A DNA stretch of 64,000 bases from an uncultured Chitinophagaceae bacterium. Lineage in GTDB: Bacteria > Bacteroidota > Bacteroidia > Chitinophagales > Chitinophagaceae. The notes under the pieces are model-generated. The model saw nothing but the letters and a program-made list of their open reading frames with translations, had not been told where the DNA came from and searched no databases. The stretch is taken from NCBI GenBank assembly GCA_937981995.1, contig CALJNC010000036.1:1-64000 (forward strand), in the 5' to 3' direction. The position numbers and the translations under genes were made by a program. Within the stretch, counting starts at the first letter, position 1. Every line of letters starts with the position of its first letter. Positions 1 through 8,281 of this stretch are shown piece after piece.

Positions 1-963
1 GCATTGGGTACTCATATTCTATTAGCTCGTGTACCGGTAACGACATTTTTTCAGATGTTATTTAACTCAGGAACCAAGCTATTAAAGAAAACGAGCAACA
101 GTTATGAGCTAAGAATTAAAGGGGTGGCAAATTTCCTCTCTATTTTAAATCTTAAAAAAATAATGCTGGACATCCCTGATGGAAGTGATGTAAAAATTAA
201 TGTAAGCAACTCAAGAATATTAGATCTTACAGTCTTAGAATATTTATACGACTTTAAAAAAGAACATGCTCGCTCCGGGGGTAAAGTACGCATCACGGGT
301 ATGGAACATCATATAGCTTCTGCAAAACATAAGTTTGCCATGAAGAGCTTAATTGCTGAAGCACCGGTAAAACTATCACCACGTCAGCAGCGAATTAAAA
401 AGTTAGCTACTAAAAATAATTGGGTTTATCGTCAAGAAGTGGAATGGGATACGTCCTCATTACAAGATTTTGACTTCTTTGAGTCTAGACCGTTGGAGTA
501 TAAGGAAAATGCAATTTCTGGCACTTTCCCTGATTGTCATAATGAACATTGGGAGATCAGTGATATAACCTTTGACGAGGGTGCTATGAGTGCGAAGGAA
601 GTCTTCCATACTACAGCAGAGGTTATTCATTTAGATAAGGAAATTCCAAAATTTGTGTTGGAACAAGAAGGATTCATGGATAAAATATTCGAACGCGTCA
701 TGGCTTTCCGTGGTCAGAAAGATATTAACTTCCCGAGCTCACCAGAGTTCTCTAGACGCTTTTTAGTTCGCGGAGAAAGCCAAACAGAATTAAATGATTT
801 CTTTAATGAAGAACTCATGAATTTTTTACTTTCTAAAGAAGTATATCATATTGAAAGTAACGGAAACAGTTTACTTATCTTCCGTTCGCTTCGTGTGGCC
901 CGTACAGAAGACATTGAACAAATGATTAGATTCTCTGAAGACTTTGTGAAGTTGATTGGGTAA
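1..963 (+). CDS. SulP-family anion transporter, C-terminal part (5' end outside window)
   Basis: The reading frame is open from the first base, so this is the 3' end of a larger gene. Roughly the first 30 residues look like the last transporter loop. Residues about 35-105 form a STAS domain of the SulP type, with the pattern 'NVSNSRILDLTVLEYLYDF' followed by a Gly-Gly turn and 'GMEHH'. SulP proteins carry sulfate, bicarbonate or other anions across the inner membrane, and STAS lies in the cytoplasm. Odd feature: about 200 further residues follow STAS (about 130-319), ending in a domain with a 'WEISDITFDEG' strand and an 'FSRRFLVRG' segment. This resembles an uncharacterised domain I recall from stand-alone proteins; the match is from memory. 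The stop overlaps the methyltransferase start by 8 bp, suggesting co-transcription. The family is fairly certain, the substrate is not. Confidence 0.8.
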   Translation, partial: ALGTHILLARVPVTTFFQMLFNSGTKLLKKTSNSYELRIKGVANFLSILNLKKIMLDIPDGSDVKINVSNSRILDLTVLEYLYDFKKEHARSGGKVRITGMEHHIASAKHKFAMKSLIAEAPVKLSPRQQRIKKLATKNNWVYRQEVEWDTSSLQDFDFFESRPLEYKENAISGTFPDCHNEHWEISDITFDEGAMSAKEVFHTTAEVIHLDKEIPKFVLEQEGFMDKIFERVMAFRGQKDINFPSSPEFSRRFLVRGESQTELNDFFNEELMNFLLSKEVYHIESNGNSLLIFRSLRVARTEDIEQMIRFSEDFVKLIG

Positions 964-1738
964 ATTGCAAATAGATCATTCTAGTTTGAAACTAAACCAC
1001 ATATACAAAAGCTCCTGTGCAAAAGGATTAAAGAAACTCCCAGATGAATCTGTAGATTTAATATTTACTGATCCGCCTTATTATCAATACCGTGCGCAAA
1101 ACGTAAAGGGATTAAAAAACCATAAGGATGTTGTTACAGAATTTGAGTTCGATGGTTTTAATTCTGAAGAAGAGTATTTACAATTTTTAGAAGATGTACT
1201 CACTGAATGCTATCGTGTGTGCAAAGAAGGTGGCAGTGGTTACCTCTGGTGTGGTGATGATTTTGTTTCTTATATCAATCGGATTGTAGAGAAGGTAGGC
1301 TTCAAGTTTCGCAAAGTGATTCATTGGCACAAAACCAATCCTTTTCCGGCTATTCATACCCGTAAAATGTATGCCAACAGTATGGAAATGATGGTACACT
1401 TTTCAAAAGGCTCTCCCAAAACCTGGAATCACAAACCGGTGAATGAAATGCATAATTTTATTCAAACACCAATTTGTATGGGTAAAGAACGCAAAAAGCA
1501 TAAAACCCAGAAGCCGCTCAAAGTTTGTATCCCTTATATTGAAATTAGTAGCAATGAAGGCGATATTGTCTTGGACCCATTCATGGGCAGCGGCACTACG
1601 GCTATAGCTTGTTTAAAAACGAATCGTAAGTATATAGGGTATGAAATCAACCCGGAGTATCATGCCATTATTAAAGAGCGAATTTATGAGTTAGACAACC
1701 CTGCACCGCCTAAGAAACGAGCTAAGCCTAAAGTTTAA
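956..1738 (+). CDS. DNA methyltransferase (N4-cytosine/N6-adenine, beta-class order)
   Basis: This 260-residue protein is predicted to transfer a methyl group from S-adenosylmethionine to an exocyclic amino group in DNA. The catalytic motif IV DPPY is at residues 39-42. A 'KTQKP' segment (motif X-like) lies near 183-187, and the SAM-binding motif 'DPFMGSGTT' lies at 207-215, followed by 'RKYIGYEI'. Catalytic motif before SAM motif is the beta-class order. The start is a TTG inside the end of the SulP gene (8-bp overlap); a second TTG nine bases later is possible. No specificity domain is visible, so it is either a compact type II enzyme or an orphan. A convergent gene overlaps its 3' end by 11 bp and may encode a nuclease-like protein. 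Confidence 0.9.
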   Translation: MGKLQIDHSSLKLNHIYKSSCAKGLKKLPDESVDLIFTDPPYYQYRAQNVKGLKNHKDVVTEFEFDGFNSEEEYLQFLEDVLTECYRVCKEGGSGYLWCGDDFVSYINRIVEKVGFKFRKVIHWHKTNPFPAIHTRKMYANSMEMMVHFSKGSPKTWNHKPVNEMHNFIQTPICMGKERKKHKTQKPLKVCIPYIEISSNEGDIVLDPFMGSGTTAIACLKTNRKYIGYEINPEYHAIIKERIYELDNPAPPKKRAKPKV

Positions 1739-2321
1739 ACTCTTGTATCCTAATATTAAAATCTTGAAGCATGCTAAACGGCACTGAAACGCTAACGGTA
1801 TTCCAACTATCCTTACCCATTCTATTAAATGCTTGTGTGAGTATACAACTATAAACTTTATCGTTTAAGCGCAAGCCTACTTTCAAACTATTTGCTTCTT
1901 GTGACAATAACCTTTCAATCGCTTCTTTTTCTACTAAAGGAAAAAGATGTTTTAAGCAAAAAGCACACAATGCCTTTTTATCAATCCAAAGCATCCGTTT
2001 TGGAAAAAAATAGGCTAAACGCTCGGCATTGCTTTTATGAATCCAACCTTTGGTATGAGGATATTTACTATAAACTTCTAGCAGTAAATCATTGTAGTCA
2101 TGCTCTCTAAATTTTTCAGAAACTAAATTTGTTCTTCCATCTTCAAACGAAATACTTACGTCAATATCTTGCCGTTGCAGCGTCATATGCTCCTCCGTGC
2201 TTTGATTATAGCGTTCAATATGAGTAACTGAAAAAGGTGCTCTTTTGTAAAAAACATCCGCACCTAAAGCAGAAACCCCTTCCTGCTTTAAGCTTTTACC
2301 AAAGTGATGCTCCTCATTCAT
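1728..2321 (-). CDS. Uncharacterised protein, possible PD-(D/E)XK-like fold
   Basis: This is a 197-residue soluble protein of unknown function. Residues 49-106 resemble a family seen in phage and accessory loci: 'RQDIDV' (Asp54), then 'SEKFRE' (Glu69-Lys70), then an acidic stretch with Glu82, then 'GW' at 92-93 and 'ERLAYFF'. That order of an Asp, an acid-Lys pair and a late Glu fits a PD-(D/E)XK-type core, but the usual D/E two before the Lys is Ser here, so activity is doubtful. It starts 6 bp after the lysA stop and is probably co-transcribed with it. Its 3' end overlaps the convergent methyltransferase by 11 bp, which prompts the restriction-partner idea. The family match is from memory. 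Confidence 0.5.
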   Translation of the reverse strand: MNEEHHFGKSLKQEGVSALGADVFYKRAPFSVTHIERYNQSTEEHMTLQRQDIDVSISFEDGRTNLVSEKFREHDYNDLLLEVYSKYPHTKGWIHKSNAERLAYFFPKRMLWIDKKALCAFCLKHLFPLVEKEAIERLLSQEANSLKVGLRLNDKVYSCILTQAFNRMGKDSWNTVSVSVPFSMLQDFNIRIQEFKL

Positions 2322-2327
2322 AGCATT

Positions 2328-3530
2328 TTATAACTCAATCTGATTTGCCAATAAATTATCAAACTCATCACGTTTTCTTATAAGCTGCCCTTTCCCTTTG
2401 GAAACTAAAACCTCAGCCGGTAGCAAACGTGAATTAAATCGACTTGCCATTTCAAAAGCATAAGCTCCGGCATTTCTAAAAACTAAATAATCACCTTCAT
2501 CAATTTCTGCAATTACTCGGTCCCAAGCGAAGGTGTCTGTCTCGCATAAATTACCCACTACGGTATAAATACGCTTCGTGCCTTTAGGTCTAGAAATATT
2601 TTCTATTTTATGATATGAGTCATAAAACATAGGACGAATCAAATGATTAAAACCAGAATTTACCCCGGCAAATACAGTAGCCGGCGTTTGCTTAATCACA
2701 TTCGTTTGCACAATAAAATGACCGCACTCACTTACTATAAATTTCCCCGGTTCAAACCAAATTTCTATTTCCTTACCTTTTTCTTTTTGCCATTCATCCA
2801 CCCTTACTTTCAAAGAATCTGCAAGCTCTACGACATCAGTTTCTAATTCATCATCACGGTAAGGCACTTTAAACCCACTTCCTAAATCCAAGTATTCAAT
2901 ATTTGGAAAGTGCTCTGCAGCTTCAAGCATAACCTCCAAGCCGCGCATAAATACACCTACGTCTTTAATCTCGCTACCCGTATGCATATGCAATCCTTCT
3001 ACTTTAATATTCGTAGTTTTTACTACACGTTCAATGTGGCGCATTTGGTGAATCGATATGCCAAATTTTGAATCAATATGTCCCGTTGATATTTTATAAT
3101 TCCCACCCGCCATTATGTGTGGGTTCAAACGAATCATAACCGGGTATGTATCGCCAAATTCATTACCAAACTGTTCGAGAATAGAAATATTGTCTATATT
3201 AATATGCACTCCCAATTCTTTCGCAGCTCTAATTTCATTAAAGGCAACACAATTTGGCGTAAATAAAATATGGCTTGGTTCAAAGCCTGCTTTTAAGCCT
3301 AGTTTTACTTCATTGATACTCACAGTATCTAATCCTATGCCGCTTTGGGCTACAATTTTTAAAATATTGATATTAGATAATGACTTACAAGCATAAAAAA
3401 AGCGTGCGTTCATTTTTTTAAAAGCTCCTTGCAATTTAGATACCTTTTCCTCTATTTTTTCTTTCTCATAAACATAAAGCGGTGTTCCAAATTCATTTGC
3501 TAATTCGCACAGCGTATTATCCTGTATCAT
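2328..3530 (-). CDS. lysA: Diaminopimelate decarboxylase
   Basis: This enzyme removes CO2 from meso-diaminopimelate with pyridoxal phosphate, the last step of lysine synthesis, in the cytoplasm. It has the alanine-racemase-like fold. Visible sites are the PLP lysine in 'FFYACKSLSN' (Lys49 of the 400-residue form), 'HMHTGSEI', the phosphate-binding Gly-rich 'DLGSGFKVP', 'EPGKFIVSECG', and 'GNLCETDTFA', which carries the active-site cysteine. The frame is open 12 codons further upstream, but I chose the ATG at 3530 because a TATCTTTG promoter box (3542-3535) ends 4 nt before it, so a longer form would begin upstream of the likely transcript start. The next gene follows after 6 bp. Confidence 0.95.
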   Translation of the reverse strand: MIQDNTLCELANEFGTPLYVYEKEKIEEKVSKLQGAFKKMNARFFYACKSLSNINILKIVAQSGIGLDTVSINEVKLGLKAGFEPSHILFTPNCVAFNEIRAAKELGVHINIDNISILEQFGNEFGDTYPVMIRLNPHIMAGGNYKISTGHIDSKFGISIHQMRHIERVVKTTNIKVEGLHMHTGSEIKDVGVFMRGLEVMLEAAEHFPNIEYLDLGSGFKVPYRDDELETDVVELADSLKVRVDEWQKEKGKEIEIWFEPGKFIVSECGHFIVQTNVIKQTPATVFAGVNSGFNHLIRPMFYDSYHKIENISRPKGTKRIYTVVGNLCETDTFAWDRVIAEIDEGDYLVFRNAGAYAFEMASRFNSRLLPAEVLVSKGKGQLIRKRDEFDNLLANQIEL

Positions 3531-3534
3531 GTAC

Positions 3535-3542
3535 CAAAGATA
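3535..3542 (-). promoter_or_regulatory. -7 box TATCTTTG of lysA
   Basis: This is an exact match to the Bacteroidota -7 element TAnnTTTG on the minus strand. It ends 4 nt before the ATG at 3530, so the predicted transcript begins at or next to the start codon. No clear -33 element is visible. Confidence 0.6.
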
Positions 3543-3592
3543 TGCATTGCTCACAATCGCAATCATATTTTAAACGCTATCTTTAATCCTAA

Positions 3593-3961
3593 ATGAAAAA
3601 TTTTTTACTCGTTTTTTTAGGTGGAGGATTAGGCAGTGGATTGCGCTACCTACTTTCTATCGTTTTTGAAGCAAAAAAAACGGGCTTCCCTACTGGAACA
3701 TTTCTAGCTAATATTTTAGGTAGCTTGCTTATAGGAATTTTACTAGCACTATTTATAAAAAATCAAGATTGGGAGCACCAATATAAGCTACTTGCGGTAG
3801 TTGGTTTTTGTGGAGGCTTTACTACCATGTCATCTTTTAGTATGGAGAATATTCAATTTTTACGAGATGGAAATTATAGCATGTTTGCGCTTTATTTGAT
3901 TCTTACCATTGCCGTTTCTCTATTATGTACCTTTCTAGGTTTTCAAATAATAAAATCCTAG
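3593..3961 (+). CDS. crcB: Fluoride channel CrcB/FluC
   Basis: This 122-residue inner-membrane protein has four hydrophobic segments and is predicted to export fluoride as a dual-topology dimer. Family signatures are all present: 'GGGLGSGLRY' near the N terminus, 'GTFLANILGSLLIG' in helix 2 with the conserved Asn, and 'GFCGGFTTMSSFS' in helix 3, which holds the fluoride-path and sodium-site residues. The length is normal. A near-match promoter box (TATCTTTA, 3579-3586) sits 6 nt before the ATG. No fluoride riboswitch fits in the 62 bp between this start and the divergent lysA start. A strong hairpin terminator follows the stop. Confidence 0.93.
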   Translation: MKNFLLVFLGGGLGSGLRYLLSIVFEAKKTGFPTGTFLANILGSLLIGILLALFIKNQDWEHQYKLLAVVGFCGGFTTMSSFSMENIQFLRDGNYSMFALYLILTIAVSLLCTFLGFQIIKS

Positions 3962-3965
3962 ATGA

Positions 3966-3998
3966 AAAAAACCGTCCCAAGAGTGAGACGGTTTTATC
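3966..3998 (+). terminator. Hairpin terminator after crcB
   Basis: An 8-bp stem (3969-3976 with 3987-3994, AAACCGTC/GACGGTTT) is flanked by an A run and a T run, typical of a bidirectional intrinsic terminator. It is also the first part of the duplicated unit A. Confidence 0.8.
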
Positions 3999-4115
3999 TT
4001 GTGTAATTAAACACAACCCCTATTTATGAAAAAACTATACACTAATAAGACGCTGCTTTGAGTATATTATTACATAGCATATGTCACTTTATATTTTCTT
4101 TATGATATGCAGTAT

Positions 4116-4150
4116 AAAAAACCGCCACGCAGAAGCGCGGCGGTTTTTTA
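4116..4150. terminator. Second hairpin terminator (unit B)
   Basis: A stem of CCGCC and CGC paired with GCG and GGCGG, with one bulge, is framed by six A and six T. It is strong and bidirectional in form. No gene ends just upstream of it, so it either terminates a short non-coding transcript from 4000-4115 or is a by-product of the unit duplication. Confidence 0.7.
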
Positions 4151-4335
4151 TCGTGTAATTAAACACAATCCCTATTTCTGAAAAAACTATATACTTATTA
4201 GACGTCGTTCTATTGCTTTTATTACTACACCCTTTCAGATTTATATTATATTTAACAGCTTGCTAATCAGCTACCTATAAAATAAGGGTTTCGTTAAATT
4301 AAAAAGAAATCTACGGCATTACATTAGATTTCAAA

Positions 4336-4343
4336 TATCTTTG
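4336..4343 (+). promoter_or_regulatory. -7 box TATCTTTG of the DUF4369-TlpA gene
   Basis: An exact TAnnTTTG box ends 5 nt before the ATG at 4349, predicting a leaderless or near-leaderless transcript. Confidence 0.6.
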
Positions 4344-4348
4344 TTACA

Positions 4349-5428
4349 ATGAAATATTTAGTACTCGGAGTGATGCTTTTAGGCTTCATGGCCTCTTGTC
4401 AAAGTAAAAAAGGATTTGAAATAAACGGCACCGTAAAAAACCAAAAGGATGGGAAAATATTTTTAGTAAATCTACACACTGAAAAACAAGATACCTTAGA
4501 TATAAAAGATGGGAAGTTTACTGCTACGGGAGTGACTGAAGAGCCAACACCTTTCCTTATATACTCAGCCGATGTACTACCAGCTCAAACAATATTTTTT
4601 GCAGAGAATGGTACTACAAAAATCGAGTTTACGGCTAATGAACCTTCAACTGTAAAAATAAAAGGTTGCGCAACGCAAGATGAATACGTAGAGTTTACCG
4701 AAATGACAAAACCATTATTAGATCAATTTGACTCAGTACAAACCTTAGCCATGGCAGGCAAATTAGAACAAGCCGAAGTGCAAAAAGTTGCTATGGAAAT
4801 TCAAAAAAAATACGAAGAGGCGAATCTTACATTTGTAAAAAATAATCCAAGTAGTTATGTATCTTCTTTACTTACGTATGAGTATTTTAGGCAAAAACCT
4901 CAACTTGCATCAAAAGATAAAAAAGCGCTTTTAGACAAATTAGACCCAAAAATTCAAGAAAGCCATTTTGGAAAAAAAATGGTTGAATTAATAGGTGCCA
5001 ATGAATCAACCGCGGCCGGTAAGGAAGCCCCAAACTTTACTTTACCAGACCCAAATGATAAAAATGTGAGCCTTGCTTCATATAAAGGCAAATACGTATT
5101 AATAGATTTTTGGGCAAGCTGGTGCGGACCTTGTCGTGCTGAGAATCCTAATGTAGTAGCAGCCTACAAAAAATATAAAAACAAAAACTTTACCATCCTA
5201 GGTGTATCCTTAGATGAAAATAAAAAGCAATGGTTAGCCGCTATTAAAAAGGATAATCTTACTTGGAAACACGTTTCAGACTTAAGTGGTTGGAATAGCA
5301 GTGTGGTAAGCTTATATAATATCAAATCTATTCCTTCAAATGTATTGCTTGATCCGCAGGGTAATATAATTGCAAAAGATTTACGCGGATTAGATCTTGA
5401 AAATCAATTAAGCAATTTACTTAAATAA
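4349..5428 (+). CDS. DUF4369-thioredoxin (TlpA-like) lipoprotein
   Basis: This 359-residue lipoprotein has a lipobox ending at Cys17 ('FMASC'). An N-terminal DUF4369 beta domain spans about 22-115, a helical linker about 120-215, and a TlpA-type thioredoxin domain about 222-359 with 'WASWCGPC' (redox cysteines 259 and 262). Such proteins sit in the periplasm anchored to a membrane and reduce or exchange disulfides of exported proteins. It is followed after 1 bp by a paralogue with the same architecture but a type I signal peptide, so the two form an operon with different anchoring. The DUF4369 partner is unknown. Confidence 0.88.
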   Translation: MKYLVLGVMLLGFMASCQSKKGFEINGTVKNQKDGKIFLVNLHTEKQDTLDIKDGKFTATGVTEEPTPFLIYSADVLPAQTIFFAENGTTKIEFTANEPSTVKIKGCATQDEYVEFTEMTKPLLDQFDSVQTLAMAGKLEQAEVQKVAMEIQKKYEEANLTFVKNNPSSYVSSLLTYEYFRQKPQLASKDKKALLDKLDPKIQESHFGKKMVELIGANESTAAGKEAPNFTLPDPNDKNVSLASYKGKYVLIDFWASWCGPCRAENPNVVAAYKKYKNKNFTILGVSLDENKKQWLAAIKKDNLTWKHVSDLSGWNSSVVSLYNIKSIPSNVLLDPQGNIIAKDLRGLDLENQLSNLLK

Positions 5429-5429
5429 T

Positions 5430-6536
5430 ATGAAAAAAACAGTTACGTTCCTACTACTTCTACTAAGCACACAAGCATGGTCACAATCCATTACTATTAA
5501 AATTGATAAGGACATTAGTGAAGCTCAAAAAAAGTCTACTAACTTGAATTATGAAAATTACTTAATTCAAAATTTGATTACTTATAAAATTGACACGCTT
5601 ACGGTTGCCAATGGAAAAATTTCTATCCCAAATAATACAAATACACTAACACCCTTTGCCATAGCTAGAGTGCAGCCGCGTCAGGCTATGATATTTTTTG
5701 TGGAGCCAAAAAACAACTTTAAACTTACTCTCTCTGAGCCATCGCTGACTATTAAGCAAGCCGCTGGTAGTAAAGCACAGGATGATTATTTACAATTTAT
5801 GGAAGTGCAAAGCAAACTTCAAAAACAATCTCAGACAGCACAGGCGGCCATGGCAAAAACAAAAAATCAGGATAGCATACGTGACCGCGTTAAATATCTT
5901 CAACTTCAGATGAATGCCGAATATGTAAGTTTTGTAAACGAGCAAAAAGATAACAATTTGGGCTCCTATATGGTATTTGATATCGCTAATAAAAATCAAA
6001 GCATTGCCGCTAAGGACTTACAAGGTGTATTTAACCAACTAAGTGAGCAAGGCAAAAAAACACATTTTGGAAAACAAGTTGGCAATCGTATTACTAGACT
6101 TACCGCTATGGACGTAGGTAGTATTTCACCTGACTTTACGCTAAGCGACGCTAAAGGGAAGAAACATACTTTAAGCAGCTTAAAAGGCAAGTATGTATTG
6201 TTAGATTTTTGGGCAAGTTGGTGCGGTCCATGTGTAAAGGAAATACCACATTTAAAAACTGCATACAAGAAATACCACGAGAAAGGTTTTGAAATAATGA
6301 GCGTTTCTATTGATCGTAAAAAAGCACAATGGTTAAAGGCAGTAGAGAAATATAAGATGCCATGGATTAGCGTAATAGACCACGCCGATAATGCTAAAAA
6401 AATTACGCAAACCTTATATTACGTACCGTCCATACCTCGTACAGTTTTACTTGATAAAACGGGTAAGGTAATTGGAAAAGATTTTAGAGGTGCTGCTTTA
6501 GAGCAACAGCTTTCTAAAATATTTGATGGCAAGTAA
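5430..6536 (+). CDS. DUF4369-thioredoxin (TlpA-like) periplasmic protein
   Basis: This 368-residue paralogue of the preceding gene begins with a signal peptide (about residues 1-18, cleaved after 'AWS' or similar). It has a DUF4369-like N-terminal domain, a coiled linker around 120-160, and a thioredoxin domain from about 228 with 'WASWCGPC' (cysteines 265 and 268). There is no lipobox, so it should be soluble in the periplasm. It lies 1 bp after its paralogue and ends directly against the stop of the convergent M28-like gene, with no spacer. Its role is thiol-disulfide exchange; the specific client cannot be read from the sequence. Confidence 0.87.
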   Translation: MKKTVTFLLLLLSTQAWSQSITIKIDKDISEAQKKSTNLNYENYLIQNLITYKIDTLTVANGKISIPNNTNTLTPFAIARVQPRQAMIFFVEPKNNFKLTLSEPSLTIKQAAGSKAQDDYLQFMEVQSKLQKQSQTAQAAMAKTKNQDSIRDRVKYLQLQMNAEYVSFVNEQKDNNLGSYMVFDIANKNQSIAAKDLQGVFNQLSEQGKKTHFGKQVGNRITRLTAMDVGSISPDFTLSDAKGKKHTLSSLKGKYVLLDFWASWCGPCVKEIPHLKTAYKKYHEKGFEIMSVSIDRKKAQWLKAVEKYKMPWISVIDHADNAKKITQTLYYVPSIPRTVLLDKTGKVIGKDFRGAALEQQLSKIFDGK

Positions 6537-8123
6537 TTATTTAAAGGTGATAAGCATCTGCTTGTCTTTACCACTTCGCTTCACCTTGATCATTAAACGA
6601 TCGCCTTTTTTATACTTGGCTAGCTCACGCACATAATCGTTTACATCTCGTATATCATACTCCGCCATTCGTATAAGCACATCACCTGGCTTTACATTTG
6701 AAAGTTGTGCAGCACTTGATTTTTTTACGTTTCCTATTAGTAAGCCCCTTCCGTTGAAAGCATAATCTGGTATGATACCCATTGTAACTTTAAAGTTCAA
6801 TTTTTTAGTATCTGGTAGTGGTTTTGTTTTTGTAAAACTAAATGAAGGCATCTGATCCATTTGTGCTAATATCTGACCAATACTAGCCACAACTTTAGCA
6901 ATGCCTGCTCTATTAAAACTAGCATTTTTTCTTTTTGTAAAAATGTTGATTGCCGGAATTCCAACATCATAAAATGCTCTATGATTAACATTGCCTACCT
7001 CGCCCGATTTAATTTTTTGTACCAAAAAATTTCTTGTAAAAACATCCAACACTTTTTCCCATTCCGGTGAAGTACCTACACCACTTATAAAAAGTTCATT
7101 TTTTTTATTCAATGCACCTATATCATCTATGTGTATTACCGCAGACGTATTTTTTTTAGTAAGACGTAATTTTTTTATAAGATCTTTGGCTCCTTTGAGT
7201 TCATCGCTGGTTCCGGATAATCCTACTACGATATAATTATACTTTTTAGGTCGTATTTTATTAATCGCTTCAGCAACTTCTAACAAAGCAGCTAATCCAC
7301 TTATATTATTACTTACACCTTGCACTTCATCTACTCGCGCAGCAATTACAATATTTTGCGCTGTTTGATTTTGCCAAAACCCAATTGCATTATGCCCTTC
7401 GGCACGTCGCTTAATTTTAGAAAAACTATAATCTACATGAATCCACTCTTTACCTTTTCCTCCCTGTATAATGTGTTTTTTATATGCAGCATGATTTAGT
7501 ATAAATACTGGTTTTGCCAAAGGCGATTTTTTTTCTAAAAAACTACTTGTAAAATCACTGCTTTTACCATCATCATTAATAAACATTACAGCCTCCGCTC
7601 CTTTTGCAAAAGCGTCTTTAGCTGCACGATACATTTTTTCTAAGCCATTGCTGTGCTTATTATTTAGCTCAACACCTACATCAGTAAATTTTATAAACCA
7701 TAAGTTCTCAGCTTCTTCCATACCGGGTAAGGCTTGCGCATAAAATGCGCCGCTGCCACTAAATGGCGGAATAATTACGTCATGACCTACATCTAAATCC
7801 TTATTGAATATTTTGATGTAAGAATCATCACTTAGGTTATTACGTTTATTAATATCAAACCGATGAACAAAACGCCCAAGGTAAGGTTTAAAAAGTAAGG
7901 CATTAAACTCTTGTCCAAGGTAATTGGTTACTTGTGCCTCAGCGGCACTGCCTGAATATATTGGTGTTTTTGTATACTTGCGCAGGTTTTGAACGTATTG
8001 ATCCAACTTACTAGTTTCGTTTTTTGCACCAAAAATATTCTTAACCTTATCAATATTCAACTGAGCACTTGACGGATAAAATCCAACCAAAATAATAACG
8101 AGAAACAGTAAGCTTTTCTTCAA
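6537..8123 (-). CDS. M28-peptidase-like protein with PDZ domain, probably catalytically dead
   Basis: This is a 528-residue exported protein (signal peptide about 1-20). A PA-like insert lies at about 115-230, an M28 peptidase-like domain at about 245-410 and a PDZ domain at about 445-528. M28 enzymes are two-zinc aminopeptidases. Here the expected 'HxD' reads 'ARVD' (His to Arg263), the bridging Asp of 'DN' is Asn272 in 'SNNISG', and the catalytic Glu pair of 'GEELG' reads 'GTSDE' (Thr305-Ser306). Asp333 in 'HIDDIG' and His381 in 'NHRAF' remain. Three metal or catalytic sites are lost while the fold motifs persist, so it is likely a binding or scaffold protein. The start is TTG. It converges on the thioredoxin pair. 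Confidence 0.85.
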   Translation of the reverse strand: MKKSLLFLVIILVGFYPSSAQLNIDKVKNIFGAKNETSKLDQYVQNLRKYTKTPIYSGSAAEAQVTNYLGQEFNALLFKPYLGRFVHRFDINKRNNLSDDSYIKIFNKDLDVGHDVIIPPFSGSGAFYAQALPGMEEAENLWFIKFTDVGVELNNKHSNGLEKMYRAAKDAFAKGAEAVMFINDDGKSSDFTSSFLEKKSPLAKPVFILNHAAYKKHIIQGGKGKEWIHVDYSFSKIKRRAEGHNAIGFWQNQTAQNIVIAARVDEVQGVSNNISGLAALLEVAEAINKIRPKKYNYIVVGLSGTSDELKGAKDLIKKLRLTKKNTSAVIHIDDIGALNKKNELFISGVGTSPEWEKVLDVFTRNFLVQKIKSGEVGNVNHRAFYDVGIPAINIFTKRKNASFNRAGIAKVVASIGQILAQMDQMPSFSFTKTKPLPDTKKLNFKVTMGIIPDYAFNGRGLLIGNVKKSSAAQLSNVKPGDVLIRMAEYDIRDVNDYVRELAKYKKGDRLMIKVKRSGKDKQMLITFK

Positions 8124-8269
8124 GACAAATAATTTATTAAGCTAACAAATATATTAATTACATTCTTTCTTATTGGTTATTTCGCTGTTAGAAATGACAT
8201 AAATTGAAGCGTACACAATAATTCTAAAAAAACCTTTGAATGAACTACTTACTACTCAATACTTAAAAC

Positions 8270-8277
8270 TAAATTTG
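8270..8277 (+). promoter_or_regulatory. -7 box TAAATTTG of gcvT
   Basis: An exact TAnnTTTG box ends 4 nt before the ATG at 8282; the predicted transcript start coincides with the start codon. Confidence 0.6.
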
Positions 8278-8281
8278 CCAA

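Larger units (their letters stand above)
3966..4266. repeat. Two tandem ~150-bp hairpin-plus-tail units
   Basis: The 387-bp space between crcB and the next gene holds two related units, about 3966-4115 and 4116-4266. Each has a GC-rich hairpin flanked by A and T runs, then GTGTAATTAAACACAA, then CCCTATTT, a TGAAAAAACTATA stretch and an ACG-rich end; the shared tail starts at 4001 and 4153. The tails differ at only a few positions over about 55 bp. The hairpin stems differ in sequence (AAACCGTC versus CCGCC plus CGC) but keep the structure. No protein of credible length is encoded. It could be a duplicated small-RNA or terminator module, or a genome-wide repeat. Confidence 0.75.

Noticed and set aside
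3531-3566. A 12-residue N-terminal extension of lysA
   Set aside because: The TATCTTTG box overlaps it, so it would be upstream of the transcript start, and the residues do not resemble the family.
3531-3592. A fluoride riboswitch before crcB
   Set aside because: Only 62 bp separate the divergent starts, the promoter-like box is 6 nt before the ATG, and the riboswitch consensus is not seen.
4026-4061. An 11-codon reading frame (MKKLYTNKTLL) in the first hairpin unit
   Set aside because: The second unit has CTG in place of ATG and an early stop, so the frame is not conserved even between the two copies.
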